A stretch of 35,834 nt of DNA from Bradyrhizobiaceae bacterium (GTDB taxonomy: Bacteria > Pseudomonadota > Alphaproteobacteria > Rhizobiales > Aestuariivirgaceae): NCBI GenBank assembly GCA_947475225.1, contig CANJMQ010000042.1:1-35834 (forward strand), written 5' to 3'. The translations under genes and the position numbers were made by a program. The notes under the pieces are model-generated. The model saw only the letters and a list, made by a program, of their open reading frames with translations. It ran no database searches and was not told the origin of the DNA. Positions within the stretch are counted from its first letter, which is position 1; every line of letters begins with the position of its first letter. Of the stretch, positions 8,543-16,257 are shown piece by piece.

Positions 8543-10128
8543 CAGTTGTAACCGCGCGCCGAACGGAAGGCGCCGGTCAGGTCCTTGGTTCCGTCGAAGA
8601 CACGTCCGCCTGAAGCCTTGGCAATCGCGTCAAGCTGCCCGCGGTCAGCATCGCCAAAGGTAATGCCAAAGATCGGAACGGCGCGCTCGCCAGCGGACAT
8701 GCCGTTGACGAAGGCTTCGGGATCGCCATCGCTGCGCCCGTCGGTCAGCACAAAAATGGCGGGTAGATAATCTTGCATACCGGCCAGTGCCTGCATGCGA
8801 CGCAAGCCCTCCGTGGCGCAGGCATACATGTCGGTACCACCATCTGCATGCATGGTTCGCACGCCCTCCAGTATCTTCATCTGATCGGCTGGCTGGCCTG
8901 TCCCCTCCCAGGCATTGATCACCTGGCCGTTGAAAGGAAGAACGATGATGCGATCGCGGGGCGACCATTGCACCAGAACCTCTGCGGCACGTTCCGGAGT
9001 GAGCAGAAATTCCATCGCGCGCTGAAGGGCGCTCTCGCCGTCACCCTTCATGCTGCCGGAGAAGTCGAGGCAGAGCACGCTCAGCGACGGACGACGGAGC
9101 GCCTCCTGATACAGCACCAAAGCCTTGCGGATGACCTCCGGCTCAGGCATCGGCACGGCAGTCACCAGTCGCTGCGGATCGAAATTCCAGTCCGGTTCAG
9201 GCTTGGCGGGGGCGGCCCGGTCGGCCGGCACGCGGCGGCCGGTCGCTGCGATCCGGGCCTGGCCGGCTGACGACAGAAGCCAGGCCTGGAGGTCGTCGAA
9301 GAATTGCTTCACCTCCGGCCCGCGGCCACGCTCAACAAATCCGAGAGGTGAGTCCGCCATGCTGACGCCGTCGGAGGGATAGACCGCCCAGAGCAGCTCA
9401 CGGCCGGCTCCGCGCAGCTTGTCATTGGCCTCCTTGATCACTGCCTCGTAGTTCCACATCGCATCGTAGACGACGCCCTTCTCGGCAGAGGAGAGATAGA
9501 GATCGGCAAGCCAGCCACTCGAGCCCGATGAGCGTTCGACGCCGCGCAACAGTCGGGCAGCGAGATCCGCCGATGCACCCGACAGGTTGGATTCGGTAAT
9601 GACCGCCTTCGAACCCAGCGCTGCCGACAGCATCGCGATATAGGCGCTGGCACCAGAGTTCGACTGGGTTGCCGAGGTCATCAGAAACCGCAGCTTGCCG
9701 GATTCGACGGCAGCGAGAATATCAGCCATTGCGACCGGGGCCTTTGTCCAGCCGAGGGCCTCGGCCTTTGAACTGCGGACCCCAAGCACCACCGGGCTCT
9801 GAGAAATGGACTTCAGCGCGCTCACCCGGCGGCCACTGTCGAACATCGCAATCCAAATGCCCGAGGCCGGCCACACCGCGTCGTACTTGACATCCTGCCC
9901 AGGCCTCAGCCCCAATCCAATGTCGAGCGAACCCTGATAGGTCATCTTGCAGGTGGCACGGCGCTCCTTGCAGAACTCCTGCACCAGTGCTTCCAGCGGC
10001 TGGTTCTCCGAGCCGGAAACGATGTCGAAGCTCGGCCCCGGCTGGCTGCCGCAGCCTGACAGCGCAACCAACAGCCCGAAAAGGACAGCGAGCGCCGCCG
10101 CGTGCCGGACCCGAGCCATCTCAGGCAT
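8542..10128 (-). CDS. Lipoprotein with substrate-binding module and VWA domain
   Basis: A 528-residue exported lipoprotein: hydrophobic signal with lipobox LSGC (C26), a substrate-binding-like module at about 33-315, and a C-terminal von Willebrand A domain at about 347-525. The VWA metal site is intact: DFSGS at 355-359, T432 in GGTDMY and D463 in LTDGRSDGD, so Mg/Mn-dependent protein binding is expected. The binding half contains TSATQSNSGASAYIAM, a Ser-rich ligand loop like those of anion-binding type 2 proteins. The residue after the lipid cysteine is Gly, so outer-membrane sorting is possible. The gene overlaps the TelA stop by eight bases; a second ATG at 10119 would lose three residues and the overlap. 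The role is unknown; an exported sensor or scaffold for the TelA-XpaC pair is inference. Confidence 0.85.
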   Translation of the reverse strand: MPEMARVRHAAALAVLFGLLVALSGCGSQPGPSFDIVSGSENQPLEALVQEFCKERRATCKMTYQGSLDIGLGLRPGQDVKYDAVWPASGIWIAMFDSGRRVSALKSISQSPVVLGVRSSKAEALGWTKAPVAMADILAAVESGKLRFLMTSATQSNSGASAYIAMLSAALGSKAVITESNLSGASADLAARLLRGVERSSGSSGWLADLYLSSAEKGVVYDAMWNYEAVIKEANDKLRGAGRELLWAVYPSDGVSMADSPLGFVERGRGPEVKQFFDDLQAWLLSSAGQARIAATGRRVPADRAAPAKPEPDWNFDPQRLVTAVPMPEPEVIRKALVLYQEALRRPSLSVLCLDFSGSMKGDGESALQRAMEFLLTPERAAEVLVQWSPRDRIIVLPFNGQVINAWEGTGQPADQMKILEGVRTMHADGGTDMYACATEGLRRMQALAGMQDYLPAIFVLTDGRSDGDPEAFVNGMSAGERAVPIFGITFGDADRGQLDAIAKASGGRVFDGTKDLTGAFRSARGYN

Positions 10129-11197
10129 TCGCCTTCGTCAGCACCTTCTTGAGTTCAGCCGTCATGAGTTCCATCTGGCGCTCTGCGACGGCCCTCTTGC
10201 CACGGCCCTCCTCCTGCACTTTCAACACGCCCTGGATCGTATCGATGAGGTCGCGATTGGCCTGTTCGAGCGTGTCGATGTCGACGATGCCGCGCTGCGC
10301 CTGCTCCTCGATGGCGATGGCCTGATCCTTCATCATTTCGGAGGCTTGCCTGATCATCGTGTTGGTGGCGTCCGTCACCGTCTTCTGCAGATCGAGCGCC
10401 TTCTTCTGACGGGTAAGGCCCAGAAGCAGGATCATCTTCTGCTTCCAAACCGGGATGGTAAGCTCGGATGTCGCCTGCAGATTTTCAATGAGCGTCTCGT
10501 CGCCCGACTGGACAATGCGAATCTGTGGCAGTTGCTGGATACCGATCTGTCGTGCCTGCTGGAGATAGTAAACACGCTTTTCCAGCCGATCGAGCGCCTG
10601 CAGCGCATCTTGATAGGACTGCGCCTTGAGCAAGCCGTCGGTCTCGTCCTTGCTGGCCTCTGCCTCGGTCTTGAGTGCAGGCAACCGCTCGGCACGGAAG
10701 GTTTCACCAAAGGTCTTGCCCGCCAGAATATAAGCGTCAAGACCCGCAATCGCCCGCTTGGTCTCGGCGTGAAGATCGTCGAGAACGGCCAGGTCGCGCT
10801 TCAGGTTATCCTTGTGTTGGCTTAGCTCGATGGTCACGCCATCGATTTGGCTCGCCACATCCTCGAACTGTTCGGTAAACCGACGAATGCGCGCCTCGAG
10901 CGACGAGAAGATACGCGACAGCAACCCGCCCTCCTTGATCGAGGCGGGATCGAGGCCCTTCGCCTTCTCGAGAATGTCGATCAGCAGTTTTCCCGTCTCG
11001 CCCATGTCGCGGTTGCGGGTTTGGGCAAGTATCTTGTCGGCATAGGCGGTGACCGACTGCTGTGCCCTCTCGCCGAATGTCGAAAGCTCAGCCCGGTCAC
11101 TCAGGTCGATCGACGAGCGAATGCGGGCAACTTCGCCCGGATCGGCCATCACGGCGGGAAGGCCGGGCGCATCAATGGTTGTCAGGGCGTTCGTCAT
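10121..11197 (-). CDS. TelA/KlaA toxic-anion-resistance family protein
   Basis: A 358-residue, largely alpha-helical cytoplasmic protein without signal or membrane segment, matching the TelA family (PF05816) in length and in features such as IFSSLEARIRRF, a long middle coiled region, and the conserved WKQKMILLLGLTRQKKAL block at about residue 250. The family is linked to tellurite and other oxyanion or cell-envelope stress resistance, but its molecular action is not established. It is the first gene of the four-gene leftward operon and is followed, with overlap, by the SBP-VWA lipoprotein. The ATG at 11197 has GGAGG upstream at a good distance. The 450 bases ahead of it, shared with the divergent XRE gene, should hold the operon promoter, but I could not place one convincingly. 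Confidence 0.88.
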   Translation of the reverse strand: MTNALTTIDAPGLPAVMADPGEVARIRSSIDLSDRAELSTFGERAQQSVTAYADKILAQTRNRDMGETGKLLIDILEKAKGLDPASIKEGGLLSRIFSSLEARIRRFTEQFEDVASQIDGVTIELSQHKDNLKRDLAVLDDLHAETKRAIAGLDAYILAGKTFGETFRAERLPALKTEAEASKDETDGLLKAQSYQDALQALDRLEKRVYYLQQARQIGIQQLPQIRIVQSGDETLIENLQATSELTIPVWKQKMILLLGLTRQKKALDLQKTVTDATNTMIRQASEMMKDQAIAIEEQAQRGIVDIDTLEQANRDLIDTIQGVLKVQEEGRGKRAVAERQMELMTAELKKVLTKANA

Positions 11198-11586
11198 GGG
11201 CTTGCCTCCGTTTCGTGTGGCAACCCGGCCGGATCGGCAGATCCGCCGGCAATGGCTTCTGGGCAGCGGTCATTCGGGTGGACACAGCGCGCGCAGTCAT
11301 GGTGCTAGACTGCACTTGAATATGAACGGCATGTGTCAGTGCCCGCGTCTGCCGACGCTGGACAAGATGGACACCGGTCTGGCGCGGAGTGGCGTGGATT
11401 GTCAGGAACACATGCGGCTCATATAGGGAAGACAGCTCAATCAGGAATAGTCATATGCACAGTCCAATTCAAGGGCTCCGGCCAAGACGATCGCTGACCC
11501 GACCGATCTCTGACTGCTGCCTGCGCTGACCAAAACCGAGACTGCCCCGGAAAATGAGGCATCACATGATGTTCAAAGCATCATTA
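11198..11586. other. Intergenic region between telA operon and XRE gene
   Basis: About 390 bases without a convincing gene. It holds the Shine-Dalgarno of the telA-type gene at its left end, and at its right end an inverted repeat and the promoter elements of the XRE gene. Short open frames here have no recognisable content and no good ribosome binding site. Nothing resembling a tRNA, a clear terminator or a mobile-element end was seen. Confidence 0.5.
11566..11584. promoter_or_regulatory. Inverted repeat, candidate operator of the XRE gene
   Basis: ATGATG (11566-11571) and CATCAT (11579-11584) form a perfect six-base inverted repeat with a seven-base spacer, two bases upstream of the -35 hexamer of the XRE promoter. 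Place and symmetry fit a dimeric repressor site, possibly autoregulation, but six-base arms can arise by chance. Confidence 0.4.
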
Positions 11587-11615
11587 TTGACGCCCAGCGC
11601 TTTAATATCTATGTT
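11587..11615 (+). promoter_or_regulatory. Sigma-70-type promoter of the XRE-SulP unit
   Basis: TTGACG (11587-11592) and TATGTT (11610-11615) are separated by 17 bases. The -35 matches five of six and the -10 four of six consensus bases. It lies 33 bases before the XRE start codon. Confidence 0.5.
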
Positions 11616-11647
11616 CTACCTAGGATCACCATCGTCAAGCGCCCGCC

Positions 11648-11914
11648 ATGATCACCTCTGCCCAGATCCGTGCCGCCCGTGCCCTGCTCGGCATGGACCA
11701 GCGGGCCCTGGCTGAAAAGGCTGGCCTGTCCCTTCCGACGATCCAGCGCATGGAGGCCAGCGACGGCCAGGTGCGCGGCGTGGTCGACAGCCTCGTGAAG
11801 GTCGTGCAAGCACTTGATGCGGCGGGCATCGAATTGATCGGGGAAAACACAACAAGCAGCGGAGGCGGGCGCGGCGTGCGCTTGCGCGAAGCCAAGGCGC
11901 CGCCCAACAGCTGA
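11648..11914 (+). CDS. Small XRE-type helix-turn-helix regulator
   Basis: An 88-residue DNA-binding protein made almost only of one Cro/C1-type helix-turn-helix domain (about 4-60): QIRAARALLGMDQRALAEKAGLS is the helix 1-2 region and LPTIQRMEA the recognition helix. The C-terminal 25 residues are Gly-rich and basic. The SulP transporter starts 23 bases downstream on the same strand, so the two are probably cotranscribed and the regulator likely acts on this unit; what it senses cannot be told. There is no antitoxin-type partner toxin beside it. A weak ribosome binding site precedes the ATG. Confidence 0.82.
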   Translation: MITSAQIRAARALLGMDQRALAEKAGLSLPTIQRMEASDGQVRGVVDSLVKVVQALDAAGIELIGENTTSSGGGRGVRLREAKAPPNS

Positions 11915-11937
11915 GACAAGCAACGGGACCATCACCG

Positions 11938-13662
11938 ATGTCCGTTCCAACCGCTTCCCCCGCCTCCCCGCCCAAGCCACAGGGCGCGAGCTTCGCCGAG
12001 CTTTTCACGCCCAAGCTGGTGACGGTTCTGCGCGAGGGCTACACGCTCAAGAACCTGCGCGCCGATGCGATCGCGGGCCTCACCGTCGCCATCGTGGCGT
12101 TGCCGCTTTCCATGGCCATCGCCATCGCCTCGGGCGCCACGCCCGCACAGGGGCTCTACACGGCCGCCGTCGGCGGCTTCCTCGTCTCCCTGCTTGGCGG
12201 CTCGCGCTTCCAGATCGGCGGGCCGGCGGGTGCCTTCATCGTGCTGGTCGCCGCCACTGTCGCGCAGCACGGCATGGACGGGTTGATCCTCGCTACTTTC
12301 ATCTCGGGTTTCCTGCTCGCGGCGGTGGGCTTCCTCAGGCTCGGCACCTTCATCAAGTTCATTCCATTCCCAGTCACGGTGGGCTTCACGGCGGGCATCG
12401 CGGTCATCATCTTCGCAAGCCAGATCAAGGATCTTCTCGGCCTTACCCTCTCCGTGCCAGAGCCCGGCCCGCTGCTGAAGAAAATCCCAGTGCTGGTCAA
12501 CGCGCTGCCGACGATCTCGCCCGCCGCACTCGTCCTGTCGCTCGGCACCATCGCGATCATCGTCGGCCTCAAGAGGCTGCGCCCGCACTGGCCCGGCATG
12601 CTGATCGCCGTGACACTCGCCGCCCTCATCACCTGGAAGCTCGGCCTCGACGTCACCACCATCGGCTCAAAATTTGGCGGCATCCCGAGCACGCTGCCTG
12701 CCCCGTCGCTTCCCGCGCTGTCGGCTGCCAAGATCATCGAGGTGCTGCCCGCCGCCCTGTCCTTCACGCTGCTCGGCGCCATCGAGTCGCTGCTCTCCGC
12801 CGTGGTGGCGGACGGCATGACGGGCCGCCGCCACCGCTCCAACTGCGAGCTTGTCGCGCAGGGCGCCGCCAACATCGGTTCGGCGTTGTTTGGCGGCTTC
12901 TGCGTCACCGGCACGATTGCCCGCACCGCCACCAATGTGCGCTCCGGCGCGCATAGTCCCGTGTCAGGCATGCTGCATGCGGCGTTCATCCTGATCTTCA
13001 TGGCGGTGGCGGCCCCGCTCGCCGCATTCATCCCGCTCGCGGCGCTGGCGGGCGTGCTGGCGGTCGTCTCATGGAACATGATCGAGAAGCCGGCGATTGC
13101 CGTGCTCGTGCGCTCCGGCTGGGGCGATGTGGCGGTGCTCGCCGCCACCTTTCTCCTCACCATCTTCCGCGATCTCACCGAGGCCATCGTGGTGGGTTTT
13201 GCGCTGGGCTCCGTGCTGTTTATCCACCGCATGTCGAAGGCCACCGCCGTCGAGACCCACACGCCCTTCGTCGGAGAAGACGTGGCCGATTCCACCCTGC
13301 CGCGCGGCGACTATGACGAGGCACTCGCCGCCAATCCGGAACTCGTGGTCTATCGCATCACCGGTGCCTTCTTCTTTGGCGCGGCGGCCTCCATCGCCTC
13401 GGTGCTCGACCGCATCCAGGACACGCACAAGGCTCTGGTCGTCGACTTCGCCGCCGTGCCCTTCCTCGATTCAACCGGCGCCAACGTCATGGAAGGCCTC
13501 GCCCACAAGGCCGCAAAGCGCGGCGTGAAGCTGTTCGTGAGCGCCGCCAACACCGATGTGCGGCGGAGCCTGCTCACCCACGGTGTGCGGCCCCCTGACG
13601 TGCATTTCGCCGCCACCATCGACGACGCCCTGACGCAGTACCGCGAACTCGCCCCGGCCTGA
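11938..13662 (+). CDS. SulP family anion transporter with STAS domain
   Basis: A 574-residue inner-membrane carrier of the SulP (SLC26-related) family, for sulfate, bicarbonate or other anions. The first 440 residues hold the membrane core with about 10-14 hydrophobic segments and family signatures such as AIAGLTVAIVALPLSMAIAI, GGPAGAFIVLV and the later NIGSALFGGFCVTGTIARTA. A C-terminal STAS domain follows (about 455-565) with FLDSTGANVME, where S512 matches the serine phosphorylated in anti-sigma antagonists. The substrate cannot be read from the sequence; no sulfate-assimilation or carbonic-anhydrase gene is near. The regulator gene just upstream suggests conditional expression. The last 89 bases are antisense to the tail of the convergent glycosyltransferase gene. 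Confidence 0.9.
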   Translation: MSVPTASPASPPKPQGASFAELFTPKLVTVLREGYTLKNLRADAIAGLTVAIVALPLSMAIAIASGATPAQGLYTAAVGGFLVSLLGGSRFQIGGPAGAFIVLVAATVAQHGMDGLILATFISGFLLAAVGFLRLGTFIKFIPFPVTVGFTAGIAVIIFASQIKDLLGLTLSVPEPGPLLKKIPVLVNALPTISPAALVLSLGTIAIIVGLKRLRPHWPGMLIAVTLAALITWKLGLDVTTIGSKFGGIPSTLPAPSLPALSAAKIIEVLPAALSFTLLGAIESLLSAVVADGMTGRRHRSNCELVAQGAANIGSALFGGFCVTGTIARTATNVRSGAHSPVSGMLHAAFILIFMAVAAPLAAFIPLAALAGVLAVVSWNMIEKPAIAVLVRSGWGDVAVLAATFLLTIFRDLTEAIVVGFALGSVLFIHRMSKATAVETHTPFVGEDVADSTLPRGDYDEALAANPELVVYRITGAFFFGAAASIASVLDRIQDTHKALVVDFAAVPFLDSTGANVMEGLAHKAAKRGVKLFVSAANTDVRRSLLTHGVRPPDVHFAATIDDALTQYRELAPA

Positions 13663-15382
13663 CGGGCTGGACGGAGGAGAGCCCGTGCTCCGTCTTGTTC
13701 CAGTGAAACGGCCTGGTAAAGAATTGCCACAGGGCCAGCCATGCGGCGAATGACATCAGGATCCAGTAGAGTGGCATGGTGGCGAGCGTGACGTGTGCGC
13801 CAGCAACGCCATGTTTGAGCAGCGCACGCCGGGTGAGCGTGATCGAGATGGCATAGCCCGCCACCAGCACCGACAGGTTTATCCCTGAAAGCAGGAGAAA
13901 CACGGCTCCGGCATCTCTGGGAAACGTGGGATAGATCACCCACAGCACCACTGTTGCCGCCATGCAGAGCGGATGCAGCAGCACCGACGCGAAAACGCCC
14001 AGAGTGAGCACCTGCGCGGCCCAGAAGCCGGAAGGCCCCATCTCGCGCATGAGCCGTTCGGGCTCACGCATATGAACGAGCCATGTCATCAGGAAGCCCT
14101 TCAGCCAGCGCGCCCGCTGGCGGATCCAGTTGCCAAGCCGCGTGTTCGCCTCCTCGAAGGTGAAGCTGTCGAGTACGCCCGTATCATATCCGAGGCGCGC
14201 CAGCCTCAGGCCGAGGTCCGCGTCCTCCGTCACGTTGTAGGGGTCCCATGCGCCCACGCTGCGCAGCACATCCATGCGGAAGTGATTAGACGTTCCACCC
14301 AGCGGCAGCGGCAGATTGTGGTTGGCCAGCATCGGCAGCAGCTCGCCGAACAGTGTGGCATATTCCGCGGTGAACTGGCGGGTGAGCCAGTTCTCGTTCT
14401 CGTTATAGAAGGTGAGCTGTGCCTGTAGACAGGCAAGCTCACGCGGGGCGGCCGCGAAGCGCCGGGCGGCCTTCTGCAGCTGGTCGCGTTCCGGAACATC
14501 CTCCGCATCATAGATGGTGAGCAGCTCGCCACGGCAGAACTGCAGTGCATAGTTCAGGGCGCGCGGCTTGGTCTGCGGCAGGCTTGCGGGCACGATGATC
14601 ACCTCGAAATGCGCCTCCAGCGGCAAGGCTGCCACCGCGCGCTGCATGAGGATGTCCTCCTCCTCGAGGATCAGCTTGATGTCGAGCTTCGCCGCCGGGT
14701 AGCTGAGCTGGCGCAGCGCCGTCATCAGCTGTGGCAGCACAGCGACCTCGCGAAACAGTGGCACCAGAATGGAGTAGACCGGCCAGTCCTCTGCCGCGAT
14801 CTCGCGCAGGGCTGGCCGCGCCCGCTTCACGGGCGGCATCAGGCACAGCAGCCTGAGCGCCACCACACCCAGGAAGGAGATGCCGCTCACCGCCGAGACG
14901 CTGGCGAGGAACAGGCGACCCGGCAGCACCAGTCCGGCCGCACCGAACACAGCCAGCAATGCGACAAAGGCCAGAACCTGCGCTGCCGTCACGCCGCCGC
15001 GCGCCGAGAACATCGGCCAGCGCCGTGCCAGACCGGCGATCGCCACGCGCAGCAACTGGCTGCGGTGCACGGCGCGGGCGGCCAGCAGAAAATCCGCAGC
15101 CTCCCCATAACCGATGATGCCGAGGCCACGGGCCCGTGCAAGCCGCAAGGCCGGCTGGCCGCAGGCCGCGTGGAGGACGAGGCCCGGCAGGCTCACCGCA
15201 CGCATGATCTTGGTGCGCAGCGCCTCCTCGAGTTCCTCCTTCGGCAGGCGGCGCAGCAGGTCGCAGAGGGCCGGGCGGCTCAGACGGAGCAAGACTTCGC
15301 CCTCGCCCCCGGCTATGCTGATGCGCGCTGCGGGAACCTCGCCAAACCCCTGGTGATCGTTGTCCGCCAGCACCGCCTGCAC
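13574..15382 (-). CDS. Membrane GT2 glycosyltransferase
   Basis: A 602-residue processive-type family 2 glycosyltransferase of the inner membrane, which adds sugars from nucleotide donors to a polysaccharide. About 120 N-terminal residues come first, then two membrane helices (about 130-185) and the catalytic domain with DAED near 291, TEDADLG near 383 and the QRARW motif (QxxRW) near 420, and then about four helices to residue 555. The expected end FHWNKTEHGLS is followed by a further 33 residues rich in Arg, Gly and Trp, which lie antisense to the SulP STAS coding region. The start is taken as GTG 15382 or 15373; an in-frame stop just upstream (TAG near 15424) limits other choices. No export or synthase partner gene is near, so the polymer is unknown. 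Confidence 0.85.
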   Translation of the reverse strand: MQAVLADNDHQGFGEVPAARISIAGGEGEVLLRLSRPALCDLLRRLPKEELEEALRTKIMRAVSLPGLVLHAACGQPALRLARARGLGIIGYGEAADFLLAARAVHRSQLLRVAIAGLARRWPMFSARGGVTAAQVLAFVALLAVFGAAGLVLPGRLFLASVSAVSGISFLGVVALRLLCLMPPVKRARPALREIAAEDWPVYSILVPLFREVAVLPQLMTALRQLSYPAAKLDIKLILEEEDILMQRAVAALPLEAHFEVIIVPASLPQTKPRALNYALQFCRGELLTIYDAEDVPERDQLQKAARRFAAAPRELACLQAQLTFYNENENWLTRQFTAEYATLFGELLPMLANHNLPLPLGGTSNHFRMDVLRSVGAWDPYNVTEDADLGLRLARLGYDTGVLDSFTFEEANTRLGNWIRQRARWLKGFLMTWLVHMREPERLMREMGPSGFWAAQVLTLGVFASVLLHPLCMAATVVLWVIYPTFPRDAGAVFLLLSGINLSVLVAGYAISITLTRRALLKHGVAGAHVTLATMPLYWILMSFAAWLALWQFFTRPFHWNKTEHGLSSVQPVRPGRVRGTASGRRRWWRRNARQGAAHRG

Positions 15383-15403
15383 CTGCCAATGGCTCGATAA
15401 TGC

Positions 15404-15419
15404 AACTTTACGTAAAGTT
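15404..15419. promoter_or_regulatory. Perfect 16-bp palindrome in divergent region
   Basis: AACTTTACGTAAAGTT is a perfect palindrome 22 bases ahead of the glycosyltransferase start and 17 bases ahead of the ATG at 15436 of the solute-binding protein. It should bind a dimeric regulator controlling one or both genes. It overlaps the N-terminal codons that the solute-binding protein would have if it began at ATG 15400, which argues for the later start. Confidence 0.6.
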
Positions 15420-15435
15420 TTCTACAGCATGCCGG

Positions 15436-16257
15436 ATGTTTTTTGTGCTAGCGATGCTATCTCAGATTGCAGCCGCGCAAGACAACCCGCCCGCCCCTTT
15501 CCAGCTGCCGCTGTTCCGCACGTCGGAAGAGCAGGTCCGGCCAAAGCTGCCGGACAATCTCTCCGTCAAGCTCATCGCCGACGAGGACTTCGCGCCCTAC
15601 AGCTTCCGTTCCCGCACCGGTTCGCCCGCCGGCATTTCGGTCGAGATCGCCATCGCCGCCTGTGAGCAGGCGCGGCTCGCCTGCACGGTGGAGGTCCGGC
15701 CCTTCGCCGAAATCCTGCCCGCCCTCGCACGCGGCGAGGCCGACGTCGCCGTCACCGGCCCGCGCCTTGATGAGAAGACGCTGACGGCTGCCCGCATGAC
15801 GAGACCCTATTTTCGCATCATGGGCCGCTTCGCGGTGGCCGATACCAGCACGCTGGATGCCGCCTCCACCGGCGCACTCTATGGCCGCCGCGTCGGCGTG
15901 GTGAAGGACACGGTGCACGCCCGCTGGCTCGCCGCCTATTATTCCTCTGCCCGCATCACGCCCTATGCCGATCTGGCCGCCGCCGGTGCAGCCCTCAAGG
16001 CGGGCGAGGTCGATGCCATCTTCGGCGACAACATGCAGGTCATCTACTGGGTGGCGGGCGAGACGGCAGCCGATTGCTGCCGGGTGCTGGGCGGTGCCTA
16101 TTCCGACTTCGACTATTTCAGCCGCAACCTCTCATTCCTCGTGCGGCGTGACAGGCCCGAGCTGGCGCAGGCCCTCGACTACGGCCTCGACAAGGCACAG
16201 TCCGCGGGCTCGACGGCGAAGATTTTCAGGACCTACGTGCCGCTCGATCCCTGGTGA
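15436..16257 (+). CDS. Family 3 extracellular solute-binding protein
   Basis: A 273-residue periplasmic protein of the amino-acid-binding (SBP_bac_3) type: a signal peptide ([15 protein letters not shown]), an opening strand [27 protein letters not shown] typical of the family, the [22 protein letters not shown] lobe segment, and [15 protein letters not shown] in the second lobe. It would capture a small solute for uptake or sensing, but no ABC permease or ATPase gene is adjacent, and the neighbours are a glycosyltransferase and pyrD. It may therefore serve a distant transporter or act as a sensor. An in-frame ATG at 15400 would add 12 residues but overlaps the 16-bp palindrome; the start at 15436 puts the hydrophobic signal first. 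The last 25 bases overlap the convergent pyrD stop. Confidence 0.8.
   Translation: MFFVLAMLSQIAAAQDNPPAPFQLPLFRTSEEQVRPKLPDNLSVKLIADEDFAPYSFRSRTGSPAGISVEIAIAACEQARLACTVEVRPFAEILPALARGEADVAVTGPRLDEKTLTAARMTRPYFRIMGRFAVADTSTLDAASTGALYGRRVGVVKDTVHARWLAAYYSSARITPYADLAAAGAALKAGEVDAIFGDNMQVIYWVAGETAADCCRVLGGAYSDFDYFSRNLSFLVRRDRPELAQALDYGLDKAQSAGSTAKIFRTYVPLDPW

Noticed and set aside
11198..11560. Short frames in the telA-XRE gap as small genes
   Set aside because: None has a good ribosome binding site together with recognisable content, and several overlap as shadows of each other.
12156..13295. Long leftward frame opposite the SulP gene
   Set aside because: Ser/Met/Pro-rich shadow composition, no domain, no ribosome binding site; SulP is certain on the other strand.
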